From contig SUTT01000018.1 in NCBI GenBank assembly GCA_015152565.1, forward strand, positions 1 to 40,544: a stretch of DNA of 40,544 nt. Direction: 5' to 3'. Below are positions 23,950 to 32,377 of this stretch, in pieces; positions within the stretch are counted from its first letter, which is position 1, and each line of letters opens with the position of its first letter. The notes beneath the pieces are model-generated. The model worked only from the letters and a program-made list of their open reading frames with translations, made no database searches and was not told the DNA's origin. Both the position numbers and the translations under genes were made by a program. This stretch comes from Cyanobacteria bacterium SIG27. Lineage in GTDB: Bacteria > Cyanobacteriota > Vampirovibrionia > Gastranaerophilales > Gastranaerophilaceae.

Positions 23950-26006
23950 TATTCTTGCAATTCTTCAAGTGAAATTGTCGCACTAACTGCTAAAATATTA
24001 AGCGGAAGAGGAAATTTTTGAACAATTTTAATGTTTTCTTCTTCGGATGGACTTGATAATACACAAAATTCGACATTTTTGGTAAATAATTTTTCAGGAA
24101 AGTTTATGCTATCGTGGCATCTTGCGCTTTGACATAAAGTACCATTGTCATTTTCTATAAAAAAATCTTCTCGAGAATTTAAAATTTTAACTTCAATTTT
24201 ATTTAAATTTTTCTTGATACCTAAAGTTTCACTAGATTCAAAATTTAATGTTTCAAGAATAAATTCATAAGGTAAACCAATTAAAACTTTTTTAGCTTTA
24301 TATGGAAGCTTAACTGTGCCATTAATATCTACTTGAAGATTTTCAACAACTCCATTATCTAATAATGCACAAACCTTTTTAGAAGCCAGATGCCCTAATC
24401 CGGAAATTTCATCAACATAATTTTCAAAATTCTGAAAAATAGCACAATCTAAAAAGAAAGCGTCGTCTAAAGAATTTATAATTCTACTTTTAAAGCGTTC
24501 AACATAACGAACAGTTTCGTTATTTATTATTCTGTTTACAACAAAATATGCGATATCCTCATTGTTTTCTCTAATCGTTGTTACGCTTTCAAATTTTCCA
24601 TCAGTTTTATGAGTATGCCAAGCTGAAATTTTTTGCTTAGGGTTATAAGTAAGAGCGTTTAGAGAACCGTCGTCCATAACACACCATAAAATACGGTATG
24701 GTTCTTTTGAATATGCCATATCTACAATTTGCCTACCCTCAAACAAATGATTAGCAAACAAGGTCAATTCTTCACCATCATAAGAATCTGAAAGATAGTT
24801 AAACCCCAAATCACGAACAATATTACCGCCACTTTGGACAAATAAAACCATCGAACCTGATGTAACAGGCTTAATCTTAGATGAACCATAGTAAGATTGT
24901 AAATTGGCAACAGGGGTTGGAGTAGCGCAAAATACGCCATCAGAGCCATTTACTGCCCATTCAGCATTAGATGTCATTACGATTAAATCATCAAAGGGAA
25001 TAAGATGTTGAATGGTATTAGCGACATTATCGTAAATAGACATCGTAATGGCATCTGTCGGGTTTAATGGTCTTGAAATGTTGAAGTTTTTATTGGTAGA
25101 ACTCTGAGTTGCCCAAAAAGTTTGCGGAAAATTTTTTGAAGAAGCAAAAATCTTTCTTTGTTGAAAATAACAAACACAAGAAGGATTTTCACTTTCAAAA
25201 GGATTAGAAAATATCGGAGCACAAGAAGTTAAATCGGGCTCAATATTATTATCTTTAAAACTTGTTGAACTGCTTGTTCCAACATAACCAAAAATACCAT
25301 TAACAGCACGATAAATGTTATATTCAGAAGCATTCAAAACCCTATCCCAACTGATTGTAATATATTCGGAAGTTGTCCAATAAGCTTCTAAATGCCCATT
25401 TACGCTTACAGTTGCACTTCTAGTGCTTTCTTCAGAGGAATTTTTATCAACAGCACATACAACATATTGATATGTTGTCATATTTTCACTAGTATCACCT
25501 GTATATGCAGCTTTCACATTTAATGGAGCAGAAATTGATGGTTTAAATGATACCTTTAAAAAAGTCCAATTATCATGTGCTAATCGTGATAAATCATAAG
25601 GGGGATAATTTTTATGCACAAAAGTAATAATATCTGCTTGTTGAGCATAATCAAGCGAAAAAATATCTTCTTCGAGATATGGCGTTGAAACTTCATATAT
25701 TTCATTATTGGAATTTAGGATATATCCGCCATCTTTTATAAAGCGGAAATATTTTTCCCCAACTTCAATAACATAACTTTCATTAATATCAAACACAAAA
25801 GGAATTAATCTTGTTTTTTTATTTGAATGCTTAACTTCATTTAAAAATTCGAGCCCTGATCGATTTAAAACGCAACCTTCTTGCAAAACCATGCCATTTT
25901 GAAGGCTTTTAACCCCAAGAGAATATTGGTCTAAATCAACTCTACCTTGCAAAGATGGAGAAATAATTCCTTTAGAAAAAGAGTTTTGAGAAATTCTAAT
26001 ACCCAT
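23949..26006 (-). CDS. Tail tubular protein B (T7 gp12-like nozzle)
   Basis: 685 residues. The opening FSKGIISPSLQGRVDLDQY near 9-27 and GCVLNRSGLEFLNEVK near 45-60 are typical of the gp12-like tail tubular family, as are the following 'RLIPFVFDINESYVIEVG' strands. An inserted beta-sandwich (fibronectin-like, about 160-260: NVKAAYTGDTSEN...SEYNIYRAVNG) and the FFNQRKIFASS-like QQRKIFASSKNFPQ segment near 288 also fit. It forms the distal tail tube. Immediately follows tail tube A with 2 bp between. Confidence 0.85.
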   Translation of the reverse strand: MGIRISQNSFSKGIISPSLQGRVDLDQYSLGVKSLQNGMVLQEGCVLNRSGLEFLNEVKHSNKKTRLIPFVFDINESYVIEVGEKYFRFIKDGGYILNSNNEIYEVSTPYLEEDIFSLDYAQQADIITFVHKNYPPYDLSRLAHDNWTFLKVSFKPSISAPLNVKAAYTGDTSENMTTYQYVVCAVDKNSSEESTRSATVSVNGHLEAYWTTSEYITISWDRVLNASEYNIYRAVNGIFGYVGTSSSTSFKDNNIEPDLTSCAPIFSNPFESENPSCVCYFQQRKIFASSKNFPQTFWATQSSTNKNFNISRPLNPTDAITMSIYDNVANTIQHLIPFDDLIVMTSNAEWAVNGSDGVFCATPTPVANLQSYYGSSKIKPVTSGSMVLFVQSGGNIVRDLGFNYLSDSYDGEELTLFANHLFEGRQIVDMAYSKEPYRILWCVMDDGSLNALTYNPKQKISAWHTHKTDGKFESVTTIRENNEDIAYFVVNRIINNETVRYVERFKSRIINSLDDAFFLDCAIFQNFENYVDEISGLGHLASKKVCALLDNGVVENLQVDINGTVKLPYKAKKVLIGLPYEFILETLNFESSETLGIKKNLNKIEVKILNSREDFFIENDNGTLCQSARCHDSINFPEKLFTKNVEFCVLSSPSEEENIKIVQKFPLPLNILAVSATISLEELQE

Positions 26007-26008
26007 AA

Positions 26009-26602
26009 TTAATTCCTCGCATTTAAAAATTCATCAACATCATAATTTATTTCTTTGCTTTCATAAGCATTAATAACTCTTGCATGTTTTAAAATTTTAA
26101 TATATTTTTGCCAAGCATTTTCACCCTTTTGAACACTACCAGCTATAACATTAGCAGTCAGGGAAGCAAGATAGTGAGCTAATGCCATAGCAAATTCGCT
26201 TGTAAAAAATACTTCTTTTTCAACTCTTCTTGTATATCTTAATATAGGAACTTCAACATCAGTCAAAATGACACTATTTCCATTTGATAAAGTTGCAATT
26301 GAAAATTTTTCACAAAAATAGTTATCTTTTAAAAATAGTTCACGAGCAAACAAGCAATCATTTGGATAGTTAAAAGTAAACTTAAAACCACTCATCTTTA
26401 ATTGTTCTTCGCATAAAGAAAGCTCTTTAAATGCACTCGCAAAATTCCAATCAAAGTCTTTTAAAACATAATCTCTCGCAAGTTCATAATAGTTATTAAG
26501 CAAAATCGCCCTATTATCAACCGAATTTGGATTTTCCAATGGAGTTGAAACACCTAAAATATTAAGAGCAATATTAAAAATTTGAGCCTTTGATATAGTC
26601 AT
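26009..26602 (-). CDS. Tail tubular protein A (T7 gp11-like gatekeeper)
   Basis: 197 residues. IFNIALNILGV near 8-18, ARDYVLKDFDWNFA near 38-51 and YPNDCLFARELF near 79 are the standard signature of the gp11 tail-tube A family that sits between portal and nozzle. The start overlaps the stop of the gp14-like gene by one base. Gene order A then B is as in T7-like phages. Confidence 0.85.
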   Translation of the reverse strand: MTISKAQIFNIALNILGVSTPLENPNSVDNRAILLNNYYELARDYVLKDFDWNFASAFKELSLCEEQLKMSGFKFTFNYPNDCLFARELFLKDNYFCEKFSIATLSNGNSVILTDVEVPILRYTRRVEKEVFFTSEFAMALAHYLASLTANVIAGSVQKGENAWQKYIKILKHARVINAYESKEINYDVDEFLNARN

Positions 26603-27120
26603 TACAAGCCCCCTTTTTGTCTATCTTTATAGATGTCATACCAACTTTTTGAAACCTGAGCAGAATCATCCAAGACATTATAGGCAAAGTTTTTTAAAGA
26701 ATTTTTATATTGACGATTGTAATCTTTTGCTTGGTTAATGTAGCTATTCGCTTGATTAAAATATTCATTTGCTTGCAAATCATACTCTTTTTGAATATAT
26801 TTTGATTGTAATTGAGCTGAGTTCAGTACATCTTGATAATTATATTTGTTTGTTTGAGAATTTGTATCAAAATTCGAAGCAGCGCTTTTTGCTTGCAATT
26901 TAGCAACATCTTGCATGGATGAAATTTTTTCTAAGCGTGATTTTTCTATACCAATTTGCTTTTGCTTTAAAGCTTCATTTTGAGCAATTTTAGCGTTATT
27001 TAGCGCAACTTGGGTTCGATATTCGCTATTAGCTTTTAAATTTGAATAATCAGAAACCGACTTAGTGACAAGCCTGCCCGCTTGCAATACACCGCCAATT
27101 ATATCTGTAGGAGTACACAT
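26602..27120 (-). CDS. Internal virion protein, T7 gp14-like
   Basis: 172 residues, mostly alpha-helical and rich in Ala, Gln, Asn and Lys. It starts MCTPTDIIGGVLQAGRLV and then has a long coiled helix (about 30-150) with repeated QANEYFNQANSYINQAKDYN-type heptads. Short, Gln/Ala-rich helical proteins next to the tail tube genes are the gp14-type ejection proteins of podoviruses. The large partners gp15 and gp16 are not found nearby. Assignment rests on position and composition. Confidence 0.55.
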   Translation of the reverse strand: MCTPTDIIGGVLQAGRLVTKSVSDYSNLKANSEYRTQVALNNAKIAQNEALKQKQIGIEKSRLEKISSMQDVAKLQAKSAASNFDTNSQTNKYNYQDVLNSAQLQSKYIQKEYDLQANEYFNQANSYINQAKDYNRQYKNSLKNFAYNVLDDSAQVSKSWYDIYKDRQKGGL

Positions 27121-27175
27121 ATATAAACCTTTCTATTTTTTAGAAAAAGGTGGGCAAATGCCCACCAGATGAGAA

Positions 27176-27565
27176 CTATATTTCATGAATAGCTAAGCCA
27201 TTTCCGGCAATAACACCAGAAGTGATTTTGCCGGTTGTTTCGCTGCCATCGACAACAAAAACTAATCTCATATAACCTTTATTTCCTTTAGGAAGAAAAG
27301 TTATAGGAAAAGTTGAGCCAGCTTTTAAATTTTCCAAAGTCAATGTAGCTTGCGCTAAATTAATAGGTGAACTAAAAGCAGGTTCGTCAGAAGTCTGAAT
27401 TTTAACACTCAAAGAAGAAAGGCTGCTAAAATCTTCTACTGCTTGAATTACAACAGGAACAAAAGAAACATCATTTTTGCCAAAGGCAATCACATTTTGA
27501 GAAACAATTTCGCCTGAAGTAATTTCTTGTTTTTCACAAAATAAATTTTCATTATCTAATAACAT
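27176..27565 (-). CDS. Bbp16-family capsid cement protein
   Basis: 129 residues, all-beta. MLLDNENLFCEKQEI at the start, then Asn-Val-Ile-Ala-Phe-Gly, VKIQTSDEPAFSSPI near 54 and a final TSGVIAGNG segment fit the Bbp16 cement family described for Bordetella phage BPP-1, which bridges major capsid protein subunits on the head surface. It lies directly behind the major capsid gene, as in BPP-1-like phages. Recognition is by pattern and position. Confidence 0.75.
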   Translation of the reverse strand: MLLDNENLFCEKQEITSGEIVSQNVIAFGKNDVSFVPVVIQAVEDFSSLSSLSVKIQTSDEPAFSSPINLAQATLTLENLKAGSTFPITFLPKGNKGYMRLVFVVDGSETTGKITSGVIAGNGLAIHEI

Positions 27566-27577
27566 ATTATCTCCTTT

Positions 27578-28573
27578 TTAAACAACAACTTTTTCGTCAT
27601 TTCTAATTTGATCGGCGCATTTTACAGGAATCCCCAAGAATGTAACAACAGGTTTTCCTGCAAAATCATCAACTGATAATTTTACATTTGTTTTGTTCAT
27701 TGCTTGGAAATGCAGATGAGTTTGAATTGTATCATTACAATAAATTACAGTGTTGCCGGTTTTAGCAAAACGATTAATTCTATGATACGCTTGAACCATT
27801 AGTTTTAATAAATCTGGAGCATTTTCGCTATCTAAAGAATCAACGTCAATATTAGCAATACGACAAGTAGAACGAAAATCCCTAACAGTCATACCGATGT
27901 CCCATTTAAAGTGATCACGATAAACTTCATACATATTGCCATTAGAATCGGTTGCAGTTTGAGCACCTTTATCAGTATGAACCAAACCGGCAGATGAACC
28001 TTTTGGATATAATAAATGAGTATGTAAATCACCCCAAGTAATAAACCAAATTGAAGTATTGTTTTTGCCTGTTCCGCCGGCATTTAAAACTCTATAACCG
28101 ATTGAATTTTTATCATCAGATATTTTATTATATCTTGGAGCTAACCCATCAAACCCAGCAGGATTAGTGGCTTTAGAGCCATAAAAAATGTTTTGCTGAA
28201 CGGTATTATTCATGGATTCTAAAAACGCTTGTGCTTCATTCATTCTAAATTGTTGAGTATCACCCTCTAAATCAGCTAAAGATTTATCGACTTGTGAATA
28301 AACTTCAAGCATTCCTGTGGTGTCTGTAATTTGAGTATATTCTCCTTTGGATGAATTTACGCCTTGATAAAATTTTCTAAATTCAACTTCAGGTAAGCCA
28401 TTTCTAACCGTTGTTTTATGAGTTGAACCTTCGTTACACTCTCTAACTACCGCATCTTCAATCAATGAATTTGATTGAGCTAATAAATCGACAATAGCGC
28501 TTGCAGCTTTGCCGTTTTCAGTTTGCGCCAATTTGTCTTTTAAAGTTAAATAAGTATTTCCAACTATAGCCAT
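27578..28573 (-). CDS. Major capsid protein (BPP-1-like podovirus type)
   Basis: 331 residues. TLKDKLAQTENGKAASAIVD near 11-30, HKTTVRNGLPEVEFRKFYQGV near 52-72, GMLEVYSQVDKSLADLEGDT near 86-105, NTSIWFITWGD and KGSSAGLVH are hallmarks of the common HK97-fold podovirus major capsid protein family. GAGG ribosome site. The scaffold-like gene lies just upstream and the cement protein just downstream. Hundreds of copies form the head. Confidence 0.88.
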   Translation of the reverse strand: MAIVGNTYLTLKDKLAQTENGKAASAIVDLLAQSNSLIEDAVVRECNEGSTHKTTVRNGLPEVEFRKFYQGVNSSKGEYTQITDTTGMLEVYSQVDKSLADLEGDTQQFRMNEAQAFLESMNNTVQQNIFYGSKATNPAGFDGLAPRYNKISDDKNSIGYRVLNAGGTGKNNTSIWFITWGDLHTHLLYPKGSSAGLVHTDKGAQTATDSNGNMYEVYRDHFKWDIGMTVRDFRSTCRIANIDVDSLDSENAPDLLKLMVQAYHRINRFAKTGNTVIYCNDTIQTHLHFQAMNKTNVKLSVDDFAGKPVVTFLGIPVKCADQIRNDEKVVV

Positions 28574-28586
28574 TTTAACCTCCTAT

Positions 28587-29141
28587 TTAGCTATTTGTAC
28601 CGTATAAAATTTGCGCTGGAGTTAATTCTTCAACAACTGGTGCTCCACAGTGGGATAAATTATCCTCTTGTGACAATTCGCCAATCTTGTAAAACATTTT
28701 TATTAGCTCAGGATGGTAAACAAGTCCTGTTTTTTCTAATATTTCTTTTAATTTAGGCGAAGAAAATTCACTGTATGCACGATTAGCAAGACTCATATAT
28801 TGTTTTAATTGAGCAGAATTAACCTTAGGCAATTCAAAATCTTCATCAAACATTTGATGATAATTTAAAACTTTTTGTTTAAATTTTTCTTCATCATCCA
28901 TTTCATAAACAGCTTTTTGCTTTTGGGCCATTTCAAGAGCAAGTTCAAGCAAAAGCTCCAATGATTCTTGTGAAAGGTTTAATTTCTTTGCAATAGGGGA
29001 CAATTTATTCTCAAGTTCAACATCCCAATCAAAATCTTCCCTGGAAGAATATTTTGAATAATCGTATAAAGTATCGCTCTTTTGACCCTGAGTATCAAAA
29101 CTCATTCCAAGTTTAATATTATTATTTATTTCAGTTTGCAT
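28587..29141 (-). CDS. Scaffold-like capsid assembly protein
   Basis: 184 residues, acidic and helical. It has a Leu-rich helix LSQESLELLLELALEMAQKQ near 55-74, and the C-terminal ILEKTGLVYHPELIKMFYKIG near 139-159 is of the sort seen in phage proteins just ahead of capsid genes. Position directly upstream of the major capsid gene, size and acidity fit an internal scaffold. No protease motif seen. The 5' side faces the moron on the opposite strand, with about 50 bp between the two starts. Confidence 0.6.
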   Translation of the reverse strand: MQTEINNNIKLGMSFDTQGQKSDTLYDYSKYSSREDFDWDVELENKLSPIAKKLNLSQESLELLLELALEMAQKQKAVYEMDDEEKFKQKVLNYHQMFDEDFELPKVNSAQLKQYMSLANRAYSEFSSPKLKEILEKTGLVYHPELIKMFYKIGELSQEDNLSHCGAPVVEELTPAQILYGTNS

Positions 29142-29157
29142 ATTTATCCTTTCTGTG

Positions 29158-29166
29158 TGCTATAAT
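29158..29166 (+). promoter_or_regulatory. Extended -10 promoter of the moron gene
   Basis: TGcTATAAT (29158-29166), an extended -10, lies 26 bp ahead of the ATG at 29193; AAAGGGGAG (29176-29184) is the ribosome site. No good -35, as expected for the extended class. It gives the gene transcription independent of the phage late operon. Confidence 0.7.
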
Positions 29167-29192
29167 ATTTTTGTTAAAGGGGAGTATGTATT

Positions 29193-29621
29193 ATGAAAAA
29201 AGCTTTTTTAAATATAGCAATAGTTTTTGTCGCATTTTTTGTACCAAATCAAACATCTTTTGCGCAAATTCCATTTCCGCAAGCAATAGCAACTTGCGAA
29301 GAATACAGCCAAGATGGCACAATTGAATATAAAGGCGAAGCTTTTGATTTGACAATTACTCTCAATAAAGCAAAAGACAATAGATGCATATATAAAGAAA
29401 AAATTCATCAAAACAGAAGCTACCAAATGTTAACATGTGAATTTACCAAAAATCAGCTAGGTTTCTTATCCGATTCAATGACAAGATTTAACAAAGAATT
29501 TAAAAAACAAATCGACAAAAATAAAATATTTGAAGCGAAAATGACCACAAATGGTGAAATTTTCCAAAAATATTTAGTTAATCCAAACTATTGCAAAATT
29601 ACACATTCAAAAAGCAAGTAG
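29193..29621 (+). CDS. Secreted protein of unknown function, moron inside the prophage
   Basis: 142 residues on the strand opposite to all surrounding phage genes. A signal peptide is clear (MKK start, hydrophobic LNIAIVFVAFFV, cleavage near SFA/Q at about 24-25). The mature part of about 118 residues has four cysteines (for example ATCEEY, NRCIY, LTCEF, NYCKI), suggesting two disulfides, and ends in a basic SKSK tail. It has its own promoter upstream and a terminator at its end, so it can be expressed in the lysogen. This is the layout of a lysogenic-conversion (moron) gene. No domain recognised; activity unknown. Confidence 0.75.
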   Translation: MKKAFLNIAIVFVAFFVPNQTSFAQIPFPQAIATCEEYSQDGTIEYKGEAFDLTITLNKAKDNRCIYKEKIHQNRSYQMLTCEFTKNQLGFLSDSMTRFNKEFKKQIDKNKIFEAKMTTNGEIFQKYLVNPNYCKITHSKSK

Positions 29622-30521
29622 CTTTTTAAAATAGCTTTTAACTTTAGAATTGTCATCCTTGAAGATGGCAATTCTTCGTTTAAGAAGTTTGACTTTATCT
29701 TCTTCTTTTATTGTTTTATTTTGTTCTAGAAAATAAATAAAATCTGAATTAATTTGCTTAATAAAATCATATTTTTTAGAATTTTCTTTTAAATCAAGTT
29801 CTTCAAGCGCTGTTTTAATTAATGACATTTCATCTAAAAAAATTGTTTTCTTAATTGTTCTAAGGTTGTTTTGCGCAGTTTGAAAAAAGCGAATATCTTC
29901 TTGGTTTAATTTATTGTATTCTTGATTAAAATCAAGCTGCAAAAAATCATCAGTATTTTTTAAAATCAAGTCCCAAAATTGAATAAAATCATCATGGTTA
30001 CTTTTTAAAATATTTTCTTTTGGTAGATAATCTGTATCATCTTTTTCCAACACATTATTGAATTTAATACTAAATTCTTCAAGAAGAGATGAATATTCAC
30101 TTTTTTCAATTTGTTTAATTTCGGCTATCCAATTAATAGCGCAGATCATAGAATTATAAAGTTTTTGAACTTTATTTTTATCAAGCGAAAGCTCAAGAAA
30201 AAGATTATCGATAAATTCTTCAAAAATATCATCAGCCCAATTTATCAGCTCAGCATTGTAATGTTCTTTAACTTTTATGATTAACTCATCTTTTTTCTTT
30301 GAAATAAAATCGTTATCATCATAAAAAGAAAATGAATTTTTAATATATTGTGCTTCATGATTAAACTTTTTTACAACATTTTGCGCGTTAACTATTGCAT
30401 CTTTTGACTTTAAGTAAATATAACCATCTTGGGAATTATAGAGCAATTTATTAAATAATGATGTAATTTTATTTATAAATTCAAGATATGAAACACTAGC
30501 TACAAGATTTTTAACTGTCAT
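29607..30521 (-). CDS. Phage structural-region protein of unknown function
   Basis: 304 residues, predicted almost entirely alpha-helical, rich in Lys, Asn, Asp and Glu, with no membrane segment or known motif. It follows the portal gene by 9 bp and ends convergently into the moron (15-bp overlap). In this position other podoviruses may carry scaffold or internal head proteins, so it could be a capsid-interior or ejection component. That is a positional guess. Confidence 0.5.
   Translation of the reverse strand: MTVKNLVASVSYLEFINKITSLFNKLLYNSQDGYIYLKSKDAIVNAQNVVKKFNHEAQYIKNSFSFYDDNDFISKKKDELIIKVKEHYNAELINWADDIFEEFIDNLFLELSLDKNKVQKLYNSMICAINWIAEIKQIEKSEYSSLLEEFSIKFNNVLEKDDTDYLPKENILKSNHDDFIQFWDLILKNTDDFLQLDFNQEYNKLNQEDIRFFQTAQNNLRTIKKTIFLDEMSLIKTALEELDLKENSKKYDFIKQINSDFIYFLEQNKTIKEEDKVKLLKRRIAIFKDDNSKVKSYFKKLLAF
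29609..29627 (+). terminator. Terminator of the moron gene
   Basis: AAAAAGC (29609-29615), AAGTA loop, GCTTTTT (29621-29627). A 7-bp stem with a T-run, overlapping the moron stop codon and the last codons of the convergent 304-residue phage gene. Confidence 0.65.
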
Positions 30522-30530
30522 CTTTTTCTC

Positions 30531-32165
30531 CTAAATTACACCAAAACGAGCCAATAAATCAGATCCATAAGAATCAACCCCACCCATATTTTGAATAATC
30601 TGACTTCCATCTTTTAAAACTTGCATTTGATTAATCTGATTTTGGGAATTTTTTAGCTCTTGCCTAATTTTTTCAATTTCATCAGATGGAACAATTTGTG
30701 TTGGGTTAATATTAGCAAAAGTTGCATAATCTTCAATTATTTTTTCACCGTTTAATTTTGATTTCAAAATTGGATCAATAGAATTTGCAATATTTGATAC
30801 AAAAGTGGTAAATCTTTCAATACTTGCAATATTAATCACTTTTTGAGCCTGAGCCAAACTTGAAACAAACTCTATTTCAAACCTGCAATTTTGGTATTCT
30901 TTCTTTAATGGAGGTAAAATTCCAACTCTAATTTGTTCATCATAAATCCAAGAAAGAATTTGCCTTAAAGAACAGTGAATTTGTTCCAAAAGTGGCGATA
31001 AAAGAACCATTTTCTCTTCTTTAAGTTCATTAACCTCAGTCGCAGTTCTTCCACGCTCAGCGGTAGATAAAATCATTGCAAATAAATCGTTATAAAAATG
31101 CTCTTTTATAATTTGCTTTAATTCATCTTTTTCCTGTTTTAACTCTAATACCCTAGGATTTACTTCATAAACAGGGCTAATTCCTCGACCATTTTCATCT
31201 TCTTCAATATAGGCTCCCGGAACATCGGCTAATTTTTTATTTTTTAAACTAGCGGGACCTTTATACGTTGGACAAACTATCTTTTTAACTGCTTTAGCAT
31301 ATTCTTTAACCATTGTCATTAACTGTTTAACATCTGCTAAAGCATTAATTCCTGCCGAATCTTGCGGATAATCGCAATTACAGCAGCTTGAAGCCTCAAA
31401 AACCACAAAAGGAAATTTAGAAAAACCTTTGATTGATAAAAATTGATTTTTAGAAGATAAAATCACGACAGAAACAAATTTGGAAAATTTAGAACTAAGA
31501 CTTTTTGGTTTATGATATTTATTTTTTTCTACAAAATGAGTTAATTCAAACAGTTTTAGAGGGTTTTGCTTTGCGCATTCAACAATTTCAGCTGGCACTG
31601 TATCGCCAAACTTTTCGACGATATTTTTAGCAGTTTCCATATAAACTCGACAAAAAGTATCAATTTTTCCTTGTGAATTTTTAGCATAATAATATGAACC
31701 GATTGGTAAAACCTTAAAGTTTACAACATTATCATAATCAGGTTCAATTCCAACAGCACTAAAACCAAAAACACCGAGTTGTTTATAAATTTCAGGTAAG
31801 CATTGATAAAAATTTGAAGAATACAAAATTCTTCGTGTTAGCTCTTCTTGCTTAGCGCACCAATTTTTTAAATAAAAATCATTTGCTAAATCAATATTTG
31901 AAAAAGTAGTTTTAAACCAGCGGTTAGTTGGGCTTGTTGCACCCGACATCATACCTGAAGAAAAATTCCTTAAAGCAATCAAGGGAGTCGAATCGATAAT
32001 TTTTCTATTTTTAACAATTGGTTTTCTTGTGTTTCTTGCGATAAACTGAACACTTCGAGGCATAAAATAATCAGCCAATTCTTGCAAATCAGGCTTGATA
32101 ACATTGAAGATGTCTTCCATTTCTTTTTTTCTTTTTTGAAAATATTCAACTGTATAAAAAGTCAT
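30531..32165 (-). CDS. Portal (head-to-tail connector) protein
   Basis: 544 residues, matching the T7 gp8-like connector size. LADYFMPRSVQFIARNTRK near 31-49, NFSSGMMSGATSPTNRWFKT near 67-86 and GFSAVGIEPDYDNVVNFK near 133 are hallmark segments of the podovirus head-to-tail connecting family. TAERGRTATEVNELKEEKM near 366-384 is another conserved block. Twelve copies form the channel through which DNA is packaged and released. Small conserved gene upstream, 1-bp gap. Confidence 0.9.
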   Translation of the reverse strand: MTFYTVEYFQKRKKEMEDIFNVIKPDLQELADYFMPRSVQFIARNTRKPIVKNRKIIDSTPLIALRNFSSGMMSGATSPTNRWFKTTFSNIDLANDFYLKNWCAKQEELTRRILYSSNFYQCLPEIYKQLGVFGFSAVGIEPDYDNVVNFKVLPIGSYYYAKNSQGKIDTFCRVYMETAKNIVEKFGDTVPAEIVECAKQNPLKLFELTHFVEKNKYHKPKSLSSKFSKFVSVVILSSKNQFLSIKGFSKFPFVVFEASSCCNCDYPQDSAGINALADVKQLMTMVKEYAKAVKKIVCPTYKGPASLKNKKLADVPGAYIEEDENGRGISPVYEVNPRVLELKQEKDELKQIIKEHFYNDLFAMILSTAERGRTATEVNELKEEKMVLLSPLLEQIHCSLRQILSWIYDEQIRVGILPPLKKEYQNCRFEIEFVSSLAQAQKVINIASIERFTTFVSNIANSIDPILKSKLNGEKIIEDYATFANINPTQIVPSDEIEKIRQELKNSQNQINQMQVLKDGSQIIQNMGGVDSYGSDLLARFGVI

Positions 32166-32166
32166 T

Positions 32167-32361
32167 TTATTCTCCTAATAATGTCTTTTTAGTAGTTTTT
32201 GCCTGCTGTTCTATCCCATAAGCGGAAGTTAAGATATTCTGTCTAAAACCACCATCATTATTTTTAGACTTCTTGGTAGCATCAGCATCTGCTTCATGGC
32301 GAATAACAGGCTCAGGCTCAGCAATAGGTGGTGCTGAACTTGCACTTTTAGTAAAACACAT
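32167..32361 (-). CDS. Small conserved podoviral protein ahead of the portal
   Basis: 64 residues: a Cys-Phe start (MCFTKSASSAPP), a Pro/Glu-rich linker, then DADATKKSKNNDGG and a C-terminal NILTSAYGIEQQAKTTKKTL. Short proteins with this 'MCF-Pro-rich ... T-x-x-G-L/I ... KKTLLG' layout are common between the large terminase and portal in podoviruses. Function not known to me. AGGAG site; stop is 1 bp from the portal start. Confidence 0.65.
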   Translation of the reverse strand: MCFTKSASSAPPIAEPEPVIRHEADADATKKSKNNDGGFRQNILTSAYGIEQQAKTTKKTLLGE

Positions 32362-32377
32362 ATTTTCTCCTTTCTAA

